Positions 1 to 8,887 are shown, numbered from the stretch's first letter. The stretch is 17,429 nt of DNA from Clostridium sp. UBA1056 (GCA_002316385.1 DCDL01000066.1:10802-28230), one strand, 5' to 3'. The notes: generated by a model not told the origin, from the sequence alone. A program made the numbers and translations.

Positions 1-105
1 AAGATTTAGATTCTTACTTATCCAAATGGCATTCGCTAACAATAATATTAAAGTGCATCTTCAATATTTTATATAAGATTAGTAATATATTTTGCAAAAG
101 CCCCT
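1..105 (+). repeat. Dispersed repeat, left copy
   Basis: Read on the plus strand, this stretch matches the reverse complement of 17317-17417 almost base for base, with scattered substitutions and one gap of about 3 bases. Shared blocks include AAGATTTAGATT, GGCATTCGCTAA (right copy GGTATTCGCTAA), AAAGTGCA and ATAAGATTAGT. The similarity begins at base 1, so the element probably extends left of the window. It contains a mini-ORF at 26-76 (MAFANNNIKVHLQYFI) that aligns in frame with one in the other copy. No transposase is attached. It could be a clostridial intergenic repeat, a MITE-like element or the remnant of a gene end. Confidence 0.7.
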
Positions 106-308
106 TCTTTTTCCTTATAAGAAGGAGAATTTGTTTTAAATTTAGTGTAATAAGCATTTAACCTGTCTATACTAAAGTTATTATTACTTCACACATTAAT
201 AATTTTAGTAGAATAGAAAGTGTTAGAGTAAATCTTATATATCTATAGCTTAAATAAGCAAATTAAATATTTTTACCATATTTAACCTTAAACTATTCAG
301 TCTACAAT
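106..308. other. Intergenic stretch, no gene seen
   Basis: No convincing open reading frame occurs here. The only structure I see is a small inverted repeat, CCTTCTT (103-109) with AAGAAGG (119-125), which on the minus strand is followed by a short T run. It might be a weak terminator for a gene lying to the left on the minus strand. The rest is AT-rich and featureless. Confidence 0.5.
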
Positions 309-338
309 TTGATTAATAATAAAGTAATATGCTATAAT
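309..338 (+). promoter_or_regulatory. Sigma-A-type promoter of the CNNM gene
   Basis: TTGATT (309-314) and a perfect TATAAT (333-338) are separated by 18 bases. They lie 37 bases before the ATG at 376, which leaves room for a short leader with a G-rich ribosome binding site (AAGGGGGA, about 360-367). Confidence 0.6.
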
Positions 339-375
339 AGTTTCACTATATTTAAAAATAAGGGGGAATATAAGA

Positions 376-1692
376 ATGGACGCGAGCCCCAGTGGCAGTT
401 TTATTCTAATTTTTTTACTAATTTTAGTAAATGCTTTCTTTGCTTCCGCAGAGATGGCAATTGTATCTTTAAACAAAACAAAAATAAACCTTTTAGCAGA
501 TGAGGGTAATAAGAAAGCTTTACTTCTTCAGAAAATTTTAAAAGAACCTAATAATTTCTTATCTACTATTCAAGTAGGGATTACTTTTGCAGGTTTCTTT
601 GCATCTGCTTCAGCAGCCACATCTATTTCTGTAGGCTTTGCTAATACACTGTCTGGATTTGGTATACCTTACAGTAATAAGATAGCTTTAATTGTTACCA
701 CTTTACTTATCTCTTACCTAACTTTAGTTCTTGGAGAATTAGTTCCAAAGCGAATAGCTCTTCAAAATTCAGAGAAAGTAGCTATGTTTTCTATAAAAGT
801 CATAGTTTTTATCTCTAAATTAACTAGACCTTTCGTATGGTTTTTATCTTGTTCTACTAATCTAATAATGAGACTCTTTGGAATTAAAACAGAGGGCATG
901 GAAGATCAAGTATCAAGAGAAGAAATTCGAAGTCTTATTGAGATTGGTCAAGAACAGGGAGCTATAAATGCAATTGAACGTGAAATGATTGATGGTATAA
1001 TTGAATTTGATGATACCATGGCTAAAGAAATCATGACACCAAGAACTGAAACATACCTACTAGATGTAAATGATAAAATTAAAGATAACATCAATTACAT
1101 TTTAACTGAAAGCTTTTCAAGAATACCTATTTATGATAAAGACTTTGATAATATTATTGGTGTACTTTATATGAAAGACTTATTTTCAAACATAGTAGAA
1201 AATGGTATTGATAATATTTGTATTAAGGATATAATGAAAAAACCTTATTTTGTTCCTGAGACAAATTCTATTGATGGTTTATTTAGAGAACTTCAGGCAA
1301 ATAAAAACCATATGGCTATATTAATAGATGAATATGGTGGATTTTCAGGTATTGTTACTATAGAAGACATTATTGAAGAAGTAATGGGAGAAATTTCTGA
1401 TGAATATGATGATGATCAACCTGAAATAGAAAAAGTAGATGATGAAAATTATATAGTTAGTGGATTACTTACTATATCCGACTTGAATGACTTTTTAGAT
1501 CTTTCCTTAGATTCAGAAGTAGCAGATACTGTAGGTGGATTATTCCTTGAAACCTTTGGAACTGTTCCTAATGATACAAATAATCATCAAGTTGAAATAG
1601 GAAATATTACACTAAAACTTTTAGCCTTAGATGATAGAAGAATAGATAAGATTCATCTTATAATAAATAAAAACAAAAGTTCTGAGGATTAA
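376..1692 (+). CDS. CNNM/CorC-type hemolysin-family membrane protein
   Basis: This 438-residue protein has the layout of the DUF21-CBS-CorC family, often annotated as hemolysin C-like and linked to Mg2+/Co2+ transport or efflux. Residues 8 to about 165 form the DUF21 membrane domain, with hydrophobic segments near 9-28, 65-90, 103-122 and 136-160 and the motif GELVPK at 120-125. A CBS pair runs from about 215 to 335, opening with MTPRTE at 220-225 and containing the IDEYGGFSGIVTIEDIIEE stretch at 317-335. A CorC/HlyC-associated domain follows (about 350-430), and the charged DEYDDDQPEIE linker precedes it. The ATG has a good G-rich Shine-Dalgarno sequence 9 bases upstream. The gene is monocistronic, with its own promoter and a strong terminator. 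Family placement is firm; the transported ion cannot be read from the sequence. Confidence 0.9.
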   Translation: MDASPSGSFILIFLLILVNAFFASAEMAIVSLNKTKINLLADEGNKKALLLQKILKEPNNFLSTIQVGITFAGFFASASAATSISVGFANTLSGFGIPYSNKIALIVTTLLISYLTLVLGELVPKRIALQNSEKVAMFSIKVIVFISKLTRPFVWFLSCSTNLIMRLFGIKTEGMEDQVSREEIRSLIEIGQEQGAINAIEREMIDGIIEFDDTMAKEIMTPRTETYLLDVNDKIKDNINYILTESFSRIPIYDKDFDNIIGVLYMKDLFSNIVENGIDNICIKDIMKKPYFVPETNSIDGLFRELQANKNHMAILIDEYGGFSGIVTIEDIIEEVMGEISDEYDDDQPEIEKVDDENYIVSGLLTISDLNDFLDLSLDSEVADTVGGLFLETFGTVPNDTNNHQVEIGNITLKLLALDDRRIDKIHLIINKNKSSED

Positions 1693-1719
1693 TTAAAAAT
1701 ATAATAATTATTTAATATA

Positions 1720-1755
1720 AATAGACTACCTAAAAATTTTTAGGTAGTCTATTTT
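1720..1755. terminator. Bidirectional terminator between CNNM and ABC genes
   Basis: The arms at 1720-1735 and 1738-1753 are perfectly complementary over 16 bases (core TAGACTACCT / AGGTAGTCTA), followed by TTTT on the plus strand and flanked by A/T runs on both sides. It lies between two convergent transcription units, so it can serve both. Confidence 0.85.
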
Positions 1756-1780
1756 AAAATTACAATTTATTTTTAATACA

Positions 1781-3523
1781 CTATTCAAACTGTGAGTTAT
1801 ATAGTCTACTATAGAACCCCTTCTGTTTTAATAACTCTACATGATTTCCTTGCTCCACTATATTTCCATCATTAACCACTAAGATATGGTCTGCATTTCT
1901 TATGGTAGAAAGCCTATGTGCAATTACAAAACATGTTTTATCCTTCATTAAATTTCTCATAGCCTGTTGAATCTGAATTTCTGTCCTAGTGTCAACATTA
2001 GATGTTGCTTCATCTAGGATAAGCATTTTTGCATCTAACAGCATAGCTCTCGCTATGGTTAAAAGCTGTTTTTGTCCTTTAGATATATTAGTTCCATCAT
2101 CAGTAATTACAGTATCATATCCATTAGGAAGTCTTTTTATATATGAGTGAATTTTAGCTGCCTTAGCCACTTCTACAACATCTTCTATAGTAGCATTTTC
2201 GTTACCATAAGCAATATTTTCAAAAATAGTTCCATCAAATAGCCATGTATCTTGAAGTACCATAGCATAAGCCTTTCTTAAGCTCTTACGTGTAACTTCT
2301 GATATGGGGTTTTCATCTACTATAATGCTTCCTTCATTAACATCATAAAATCGCATAAGGAGATTAATTAAAGTAGTCTTACCAGCTCCTGTAGGTCCTA
2401 CTATTGCAATCATGCTTCCAGCGGGTGCATTCATACTAAGATTCTTAAGAATAATTTTATTCTTATTATACCCAAAGGAAATATTCTCTACTTTAACATT
2501 TCCATTTGTATCTATAAGTTCCTTAGCATCTTCTTTATCAGCTACTTCTGATAGTTCGTCCATAAGTTGAAAAATTCTTTCTGCAGCAGAGAGTGAAGAT
2601 TGGAATTCTCCCATGATATTAGCAGTTTCATTAATAGGTCCAGAAAATTTTCTAGAGTATAGAACAAATGAAGATATGTTACCTAGAGTCATTTGGCCAA
2701 AGAGATACATAATTGCTCCAAAGATACTGATAAGAGTTAAAGATAAATTATTCATAAAGTTAACTGAAGGTCCAACCATAGAGCCATAATAATCAGCATG
2801 ATAATAAGCATCTACAGCCTCTTCATTCTTGCCTTCAAATTTTTTCTTTGTATTTTCTTCTTGGTGATAAGCCTTTAATGTCTTCTGACCAGATATAAAT
2901 TCCTCTACCATCCCATTAAGTTCTCCTAACTTTCTTGAGCGCTTACGAAACATCGGTCTTGTGACTCTCGTTATTCTCTTTGTAAGTATAATAGACATAG
3001 GCACTGTAATTATAAATACTAAAACTAATTTTCGAGATATCATAACCATATATACAAAGGATACTACCACCGTAATTATACTTGCACAAATACTAACTAA
3101 GTCAGATGTTAATGTAGAATTTAAGGTGTCTACATCATAGGAAATTTTACTTATAATATCCCCCGTTGCATGAGTATCAAAATATCCCACTGGAAGAGAC
3201 AATAGCCTATCAAATAAATCTTTTCTTAATCTATAAGATATTCTTTTACTGATTTCCAGCATAAGCACCGATAAAATATAGGCTAAAATAGAAGATACAA
3301 TATAAAATATAATCATAAGACCACAATAATAATACACTTTAGAAAAATTTACAGCTCCCTTTCCAAGACTAATATTATCTATGGCATAACCTGATAACAT
3401 AGGCCCGATAAGTGCAAATATATTAGATCCTATAGACAATATAATTGCTATAATCATCAACAATTTATATTCAAATAAATAGGACATTACTCTTTTTAAA
3501 GTATTCTTCTTTTTAATTTTCAT
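1781..3523 (-). CDS. ABC exporter half-transporter with the catalytic Glu
   Basis: This 580-residue protein has an N-terminal six-helix exporter domain (about 20-320) fused to an ATPase domain (about 342-575), like BmrC/BmrD, YheH/YheI and LmrCD-type multidrug exporters. Walker A is GPTGAGKTT (376-384). Walker B is LILDE, with the catalytic Glu at 505. The H-loop His is 536. The signature motif is degenerate: ISKGQ (480-484) replaces LSGGQ. It is the second gene of a two-gene unit, starting 37 bases after its partner ends, with a GGGGGA ribosome binding site before the ATG. The partner has the complementary defects, so together they should form a heterodimer with one active and one degenerate ATP site. 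The substrate is unknown: drugs, lipids and peptides are all possible. Confidence 0.9.
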   Translation of the reverse strand: MKIKKKNTLKRVMSYLFEYKLLMIIAIILSIGSNIFALIGPMLSGYAIDNISLGKGAVNFSKVYYYCGLMIIFYIVSSILAYILSVLMLEISKRISYRLRKDLFDRLLSLPVGYFDTHATGDIISKISYDVDTLNSTLTSDLVSICASIITVVVSFVYMVMISRKLVLVFIITVPMSIILTKRITRVTRPMFRKRSRKLGELNGMVEEFISGQKTLKAYHQEENTKKKFEGKNEEAVDAYYHADYYGSMVGPSVNFMNNLSLTLISIFGAIMYLFGQMTLGNISSFVLYSRKFSGPINETANIMGEFQSSLSAAERIFQLMDELSEVADKEDAKELIDTNGNVKVENISFGYNKNKIILKNLSMNAPAGSMIAIVGPTGAGKTTLINLLMRFYDVNEGSIIVDENPISEVTRKSLRKAYAMVLQDTWLFDGTIFENIAYGNENATIEDVVEVAKAAKIHSYIKRLPNGYDTVITDDGTNISKGQKQLLTIARAMLLDAKMLILDEATSNVDTRTEIQIQQAMRNLMKDKTCFVIAHRLSTIRNADHILVVNDGNIVEQGNHVELLKQKGFYSRLYNSQFE

Positions 3524-3560
3524 AATTTCTAATGTCCCCCTTAACTTTAACTTTCATAAC

Positions 3561-5264
3561 CTATTCCCCCATCTGTGACTTATTTATTTCTTTATATATA
3601 TCACAGGTTTCAATAAGCTCCTCATGAGTTCCATAGCCTACAACATACCCATCTTCTAACACACAGATATGATCTGCATGTATAATTGAACTAATTCTTT
3701 GAGCAATCATTATAGTTGTAGTATCTTTAAAATGTTCCATAAGATTTTTTCTAAGTTCAGCATCGGTTTTATAATCTAAAGCACTTGAAGAGTCATCTAA
3801 GATTAATATTTCTGGATGCGCTGCTATAGCTCTAGATATAAGCATTCTTTGCTTTTGTCCTCCACTTAAATCTGCGCCTCTTACTGCAACTTTAGTATTA
3901 AACCCTTCCTCTTTCCCTTCTATAAACTCTGTAGCCATAGCATAATTTGCTGCTAATTTTATAGCTTTATCATCTAAGTTTCTTCCAAAACGAATATTTT
4001 CATAAATTGTATCTGTACTTATAAAATCATTTTGAAATACAACTCCAAATTTTTCTCTTAATCTTTTCATATCAATAGATCTAACATCTTGTCCATTTAT
4101 ATGAATTGCACCTTCATCTACATCATAAAATCTCATTAACAATTTAATTAAAGTAGATTTTCCTGAGCCTGTAGCCCCTATAATGCCTAATGTTTCACCT
4201 TTTTTAACACCAAAGTCTATATTACTCACATTCTCTTCCTTATGATTATAAGAAAAAGTTACATTATTAAATTCAATAGCATAATCAGTTTCTTTCTTTG
4301 GTATATCCTTAACTGTCAGTTCTTCTCTTTCATTTATTATTTCAGTAATACGCTTTGCCGAAGCACTAGCTTTAGAGTAGTTAGTAAAAACTCTTGAAAT
4401 AAATAAAAGAGCATTTAATATTAAAGTTACATAGGTTAAAAATGCTATTATCACTCCTGGTTTAATTGCCCCACTATTTACTCTATAAGCTCCAGCCAAG
4501 ATCACAAGTACGGTTCCTACATTCAAACAAAGATTCATTACTGGGTTTAGTACAGACATAACCATACCACTCTTCTTTTCTTGAACTACTGTTGCTTCAT
4601 TACGATCATTAAATTTTTTCTTTTCATAATCTTCCTTTGATAAAGCCTTAATTACTCGAATTCCTGTAATATCCTCGCGAACTACACGTATAAAATCGTC
4701 TACTCTCTTTTGAACAATAGAGTACATCGGAATACCAACCTTTGAAATATACATAATTGTAAGAAAGATAATAGGCATTACTGAAATCATAACTAGAGTT
4801 AATACTGGATCTAAGGTCATGGTTATAATTATTCCACCAATGAGCATTATTGGTGCTCTAACACCAATTCTTTGCATCATACCTAACATCTGATGAATAT
4901 TATAGGTATCAGTAGTAGCCCTAGAAATTAAAGATGGTAGTGTGAAGGTATCTACTTGATTATCAGAAAGGCAAATCATTTTGGAAAATAGATCATTTCT
5001 AACTCGCTCTGTGGTATCTCTTGCTACCTTTGAAGCCATTCTATTGGCTATTATATTAAAAGTTAATGCACAAATGGCACATAGAAGCATGACTCCTCCC
5101 CAAATTAAAATTAGTCTTACCTGTTTTAATGGAATAATTTCATCAATCATGTAAGACAATATCCAAGGAATAGCCAGCTCTACAATAGTTCCAGTGAATT
5201 TTATGGAAAGCCCTATAATCATATTCACTGTATATGGTTTTAAATACTTAAATATCTGCTTCAT
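3561..5264 (-). CDS. ABC exporter half-transporter with degenerate ATPase site
   Basis: This 567-residue protein has a six-helix transmembrane domain (about 12-300) followed by an ATPase domain (about 330-560). Walker A is GATGSGKST (363-371) and the signature LSGGQ (466-470) is canonical. The catalytic base after Walker B is Asp491 (ILILDD) instead of Glu, and the switch His is Gln522 (IAQRIS). Such a subunit normally pairs with one carrying the intact Glu and His, which is the downstream gene here. Its AGGTGG ribosome binding site lies 6 bases before the ATG. A TATAAT at 5305-5310 (minus strand) is a possible -10, but no good -35 is visible. The promoter region is shared divergently with sigI, and no dedicated regulator gene is adjacent. 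Confidence 0.9.
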   Translation of the reverse strand: MKQIFKYLKPYTVNMIIGLSIKFTGTIVELAIPWILSYMIDEIIPLKQVRLILIWGGVMLLCAICALTFNIIANRMASKVARDTTERVRNDLFSKMICLSDNQVDTFTLPSLISRATTDTYNIHQMLGMMQRIGVRAPIMLIGGIIITMTLDPVLTLVMISVMPIIFLTIMYISKVGIPMYSIVQKRVDDFIRVVREDITGIRVIKALSKEDYEKKKFNDRNEATVVQEKKSGMVMSVLNPVMNLCLNVGTVLVILAGAYRVNSGAIKPGVIIAFLTYVTLILNALLFISRVFTNYSKASASAKRITEIINEREELTVKDIPKKETDYAIEFNNVTFSYNHKEENVSNIDFGVKKGETLGIIGATGSGKSTLIKLLMRFYDVDEGAIHINGQDVRSIDMKRLREKFGVVFQNDFISTDTIYENIRFGRNLDDKAIKLAANYAMATEFIEGKEEGFNTKVAVRGADLSGGQKQRMLISRAIAAHPEILILDDSSSALDYKTDAELRKNLMEHFKDTTTIMIAQRISSIIHADHICVLEDGYVVGYGTHEELIETCDIYKEINKSQMGE

Positions 5265-5379
5265 AATATTCCACCTATAAAATTTATTTCGTTATCCTAA
5301 ATATATTATATCTTAAAGTTTTTAAAAAATCTATTTTAAAATTCTGAAATTATCCTTTAGCAATTTACAATTCTGAAAG

Positions 5380-5408
5380 TTTACCTAATAATTTTTAGAT
5401 GATAGAAT
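5380..5408 (+). promoter_or_regulatory. Probable sigI-rsgI promoter
   Basis: TTTACC (5380-5385), a 17-base spacer and TAGAAT (5403-5408) resemble a housekeeping sigma-A promoter. A direct repeat ATTCTGAAA occurs at 5341-5349 and 5370-5378 just upstream. I do not see the C-rich -35 typical of published SigI promoters. The implied leader is short, about 14 bases. Confidence 0.4.
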
Positions 5409-5428
5409 AATAAGAACAAGGAGGTGCC

Positions 5429-6157
5429 ATGTTGAGAGAAATAGATTATATGGCTATAGATGCTGCCAATGATCAGGATCTATTGAATAGTTTCATTGAA
5501 CAAAATGAATTGTTTATTTTGAAATGTACATCAAAAATAACCAGAAAATACATAACTAAAAGTGATGATGAATGGTCTGTTTCACTTCGTGCATTTGTAC
5601 AAGCGATTCAAGGTTACGAATTAAACAAGGGAAATTTTCTTAGCTTTGCTGAGCTTATAATCCGTAGACGCCTTATTGATTATCTTAGACTTCAGAAAAA
5701 GTACAACTTAGAACTATCCGTAAATCCTGCTATATTTAATTGTCAGTTAGATGAAAATGAAGATGATAAAGATATTGCACTTGGACTTGCTGTAGCAGAA
5801 AAGGTATGCCAAGAAGACAATTATACACTAAAATTTGAGATTGAAGCTGCAAATGAAGCATTTTCTCATTACGGTTTTTCTTTTTTAGATTTATCTACCT
5901 GCTCGCCTAAGGCTAAAAAGACAAAATCATCCTGTGCAAAAGTTGTATTATATCTGCTTAGTAATCCGATACTAATTAGTGAATTACAAAGTTCAAAGCA
6001 ATTACCATTAAAAATAATTGAAAAAAATTTAAATGTACCCCGAAAAATATTAGAACGTCACCGAAAATATATAATAGCAGCAGTGGAGATACTATCCGGA
6101 GAGTATTCAAATTTAGCTTACTATTTCAGGTACATCAGAGAGGAGATTAACAAATGA
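5429..6157 (+). CDS. sigI: RNA polymerase sigma factor SigI
   Basis: This 242-residue protein matches the SigI subgroup of sigma-70 factors, which in Bacillus act in heat and envelope stress and in Clostridium thermocellum control polysaccharide-degrading genes. The region-2-like segment is visible: FILKCTSKITRKYI, then SLRAFVQAIQGYELNKGNFLSFAELIIRRRLIDYLR at about residues 52-87. The C-terminal half contains a helix-turn-helix-like region around LKIIEKNLNVPRKILERHRKYIIA, as expected for SigI promoter recognition. The ATG follows AAGGAGG with only 4 bases between, which is tight but usable. Its stop overlaps the rsgI start (ATGA at 6154-6157), indicating translational coupling with its anti-sigma factor. 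Confidence 0.9.
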   Translation: MLREIDYMAIDAANDQDLLNSFIEQNELFILKCTSKITRKYITKSDDEWSVSLRAFVQAIQGYELNKGNFLSFAELIIRRRLIDYLRLQKKYNLELSVNPAIFNCQLDENEDDKDIALGLAVAEKVCQEDNYTLKFEIEAANEAFSHYGFSFLDLSTCSPKAKKTKSSCAKVVLYLLSNPILISELQSSKQLPLKIIEKNLNVPRKILERHRKYIIAAVEILSGEYSNLAYYFRYIREEINK

Positions 6158-7233
6158 AATCTGTTGTTGTAGAAATCAAAGCTGGCTATGCTGCAGTCCT
6201 TTCTGAAGATGGCTACATATCAAAAGTTAAAAACAAAAATTATATCATCGGGCAGACGATTGAAATTAAAAGTAACAAGTTTAAAAATATAAATAAATTG
6301 GTAATGTGTTCTGCTTTAACAGCTATGATTACAATTGTAGGAGGCATAACTCTATGGGCCTATAAAACACCTTACTCCTATGTGAGTTTAGATGTAAATC
6401 CCTCTATAGAATATTCTTTAAATCGTTTTAACAAGGTAATTAGTATAACCGCAGTAAATGATGATGGTCAGGAAATTCTTAATGAACTTGAGTTGGACAA
6501 ACTTGAAAATCAAAATATTGAAGATGCAGTTACCGAAACAGTTAATCAAATTAGTAAAAATGGTTATTTTGATAATAGCATTGATAATGACATTGAAGGT
6601 GGAATTATTATTGCAACTTCTGGTGAAGATTTAGAGAAATCAGGTGAACTTGCTGAAAAATTGCAAAAAAGTTTAGAAAATGAAATTGAGGAAATAGGTA
6701 AAGATGTTAAACTTGAAGCTATAAATGTTGGACTTGAACGAGTACAAAAAGCAAAAGAACTGGGCGTAACACCCGGTAAACTAGATTTAGTTGAAAAACT
6801 ACAAAATAGTTCTGCAGATCCAGAAAGTATACTTCTTGAAGACTGGTTAAACAAACCGGTTAAAGACATTATGAGTGCTATCAAGGAAAATAAAAAATCC
6901 AAAATAGAACAAAGTAAAACTTCCGATGAAATCACTGAAGAATCAACTATACATAATACTGAAGTGATAAATGAAATAAAAGCTGACAAAGCTATAACTA
7001 AAGAAGAGAAAAATACTGATGATACTGAAGCTAATAAGGAAAGAGTTAACCAAAAATCTCAGAATAAAGTAGAAAAAGTTACTAACAAACCTGAAAATTC
7101 TGAGAAAAAAGTTAATAATAAGCCTGAAAACACTGAGAAGAAAAACAACAACAATAAAAATACTAAAGAAAAAACACCTAATAAACCTGAAAATCCAGGA
7201 GAAAAGGGTAATGGTAAATCAAATAAAAACTAA
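6154..7233 (+). CDS. rsgI: Membrane anti-sigma factor RsgI
   Basis: This 359-residue single-pass protein should hold SigI at the membrane. Residues 1-40 form the cytoplasmic RsgI N-terminal domain (VVVEIKAGYAAVLSEDGYISKVK). One transmembrane helix spans about 49-70. Outside the membrane lies the conserved juxtamembrane domain opening with SYVSLDVNPSIEYSLN (75-90). In characterised RsgI proteins the Asn-Pro bond of this motif is self-cleaved, and here it is Asn82-Pro83. Residues 245-359 are low-complexity Lys/Asn/Glu-rich sequence with three NKPEN repeats (311, 322, 343), with no carbohydrate-binding module of the C. thermocellum kind, so it resembles the Bacillus type. It overlaps sigI by four bases and has an AGAGGAGA ribosome binding site. 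The tail is probably extracellular and wall-spanning. Confidence 0.88.
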   Translation: MKSVVVEIKAGYAAVLSEDGYISKVKNKNYIIGQTIEIKSNKFKNINKLVMCSALTAMITIVGGITLWAYKTPYSYVSLDVNPSIEYSLNRFNKVISITAVNDDGQEILNELELDKLENQNIEDAVTETVNQISKNGYFDNSIDNDIEGGIIIATSGEDLEKSGELAEKLQKSLENEIEEIGKDVKLEAINVGLERVQKAKELGVTPGKLDLVEKLQNSSADPESILLEDWLNKPVKDIMSAIKENKKSKIEQSKTSDEITEESTIHNTEVINEIKADKAITKEEKNTDDTEANKERVNQKSQNKVEKVTNKPENSEKKVNNKPENTEKKNNNNKNTKEKTPNKPENPGEKGNGKSNKN

Positions 7234-7323
7234 TAATAGTTTTTATAAATATATTACTTATATAACTAATGATAAAAATATAATTAAAATATACTAATGA
7301 TAAAAACATCGTAAAGTACAATA

Positions 7324-7376
7324 AAAAAATACAAAGAGCATGCCCCTCAATCCCCCACATGCTCTTTGTATTTTTT
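7324..7376 (+). terminator. Terminator of sigI-rsgI
   Basis: A 19-base perfect inverted repeat (7324-7342 with 7358-7376, core ACAAAGAGCATG / CATGCTCTTTGT) has a 15-base C-rich loop and ends in TTTTTT. It lies about 90 bases after the rsgI stop. Confidence 0.9.
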
Positions 7377-7440
7377 ACGTGCTTCTAAAACTACCAATAT
7401 TCCTGAAACCCGCATGAACAGAACAACTAGTTTACTAGTT

Positions 7441-7480
7441 AAATAGTTTCCTACATAAATATTTATATAGGAAACTATTT
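7441..7480. terminator. Hairpin downstream of bioA
   Basis: The arms AAATAGTTTCCTA (7441-7453) and TAGGAAACTATTT (7468-7480) are complementary over 13 bases with a 14-base loop. It lies 42 bases past the bioA stop and is the likely end of the biotin operon, although the longer T run is on the plus-strand side. A small palindrome AACTAG-TTTA-CTAGTT (7425-7440) adjoins it. Confidence 0.65.
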
Positions 7481-7521
7481 TTATATTGGTATATTTAATC
7501 AAATTTTTCTATCATATCAAA

Positions 7522-8868
7522 TTAATATTTAAAATATTCTTCTATACTTTCAAAGCAAGTATTTATCATAAATTCTATTTCATCCTTATTTATAACATAA
7601 GGAGGTATGAAATAAAGTACATCGCCTATAGCTCTTAACAGTAAGCCTTTCTTTAGTGCTATTTTATAAATTTCATAACCAACTCTACTTTGCCAAGGAT
7701 ATCTCTCCTTTGTATTTCTATCCTTTACTATTTCGATAGCAGTTATCATGCCTATACTTCTTACTTCTCCTACATACTTACAACTCTTTGCCTTTTCCAG
7801 TGTTAGTTGTTTTATTAATTTTCCTTTTTCCTTATTATTCTCTATGATCTTATCTTCTTCAAATATCTTTAGATTTTCTAAAGCAATAGCACATGCCATG
7901 GCATTTCCAGCATAGGTATGGCTATGTAAGAACGATTTTCTTTCAGAATAATCACCATAAAAACAATTATATATTTCATTAGTAGTCATAACTACAGACA
8001 TTGGCATATATCCTGCAGAAATCCCCTTTGAAAGGCACATAAAATCTGGACTTATATCTGCATGATTACATGCAAACATCTCTCCTGTCCTTCCAAATCC
8101 CATGGCAATCTCATCTACAATTAAATGTACATCATACTTATCGCAAAGATTACGAAGCTTTTTAAGATAAATAGGTGAATAAATTTTCATCCCTGCTGCC
8201 CCTTGAACCATCGGTTCAACTATTACAGCACTTATCTCCTCATGATTTTCATCTAAACATTTTTCCATATTTTCAAAGCATTCAGCATTACATTGCTCTC
8301 TATTGCATCCATATTTACATCTGTAACAATCAGGTCCATTAATCCTAAGAGTATCTAAAAGTAATGGTTTATATATCATATTAAAAGCATCAATATCGCA
8401 TACAGATAGTGCTCCTAATGTTTCTCCGTGATAGGCATCACTTAATGCTACAAATTTCTTCTTTTTAGTTTTATTTCTTTGCATATTATAATGAAAGCTC
8501 ATCTTCAAAGCTATTTCCACTGCGGAAGAGCCATTATCTGAATAAAATACTTTATTTAATCCATTTGGTGTTATAGCTACTAGTTTTTCTGCTAGGTCTA
8601 TAGCTGGTTTATTAGAGAAATTAGCAAAAATAACATGCTCTATATCATCTATTTGATTTTTAATAGCTTCATTAATTCTTTTATTACTGTGTCCTAGGGT
8701 ATTTGTCCACCAAGATGATATACAATCTAGATATTTATTTCCATTGATATCATAAAGCCATACTCCTTCTCCCCTTTCTATAACTATGGGATTAAGCTCC
8801 TCATAGTCCTTCATCTGTGCACAAGGATGCCATATATATTCTAAATCTTTTTTTACATAATCTTTCAT
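7522..8868 (-). CDS. bioA: Adenosylmethionine-8-amino-7-oxononanoate aminotransferase
   Basis: BioA converts 7-keto-8-aminopelargonate (KAPA) to 7,8-diaminopelargonate (DAPA) using PLP and S-adenosylmethionine as amino donor. The 448-residue length fits. Visible features are the N-terminal IWHPCAQMKDY motif (12-22), SSWWTNTLGH (51-60), the PLP-phosphate region NGSSAVEIALKM (112-123), DAYHGETLGALSV (144-156), VDEIAMGFGRTG with Asp252, and the Schiff-base lysine Lys281 in LSKGISAGYMP. A cysteine-rich insert at 181-204 (CYRCKYGCNREQCNAEC) is an extra relative to the E. coli enzyme; similar inserts occur in other Gram-positive BioA as far as I recall. It is the last gene of the operon, 19 bases after bioD, with AGGTG before the ATG. 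Confidence 0.95.
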   Translation of the reverse strand: MKDYVKKDLEYIWHPCAQMKDYEELNPIVIERGEGVWLYDINGNKYLDCISSWWTNTLGHSNKRINEAIKNQIDDIEHVIFANFSNKPAIDLAEKLVAITPNGLNKVFYSDNGSSAVEIALKMSFHYNMQRNKTKKKKFVALSDAYHGETLGALSVCDIDAFNMIYKPLLLDTLRINGPDCYRCKYGCNREQCNAECFENMEKCLDENHEEISAVIVEPMVQGAAGMKIYSPIYLKKLRNLCDKYDVHLIVDEIAMGFGRTGEMFACNHADISPDFMCLSKGISAGYMPMSVVMTTNEIYNCFYGDYSERKSFLHSHTYAGNAMACAIALENLKIFEEDKIIENNKEKGKLIKQLTLEKAKSCKYVGEVRSIGMITAIEIVKDRNTKERYPWQSRVGYEIYKIALKKGLLLRAIGDVLYFIPPYVINKDEIEFMINTCFESIEEYFKY

Positions 8869-8887
8869 ATAAACACCTAACCCCTTA

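Noticed and set aside
103..125. CCTTCTT/AAGAAGG hairpin as a definite terminator
   Set aside because: The stem is only 7 bp with a weak T run, and no minus-strand gene end is visible nearby.
6564..6989. 141-codon minus-strand open frame inside rsgI
   Set aside because: It is antisense to a well-supported gene, serine/phenylalanine-rich as expected from the complement of Glu/Lys-rich coding sequence, and has no ribosome binding site or family resemblance.
7178..7360. 60-codon minus-strand frame across the end of rsgI and its terminator
   Set aside because: It reads through a strong terminator hairpin and antisense to rsgI; its hydrophobic product is a by-product of AT-rich sequence.
7343..7380. 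C-rich ATCCCCCA as a SigI-type promoter element
   Set aside because: It forms the loop of the rsgI terminator, no matching -10 follows, and no gene starts downstream on that strand.
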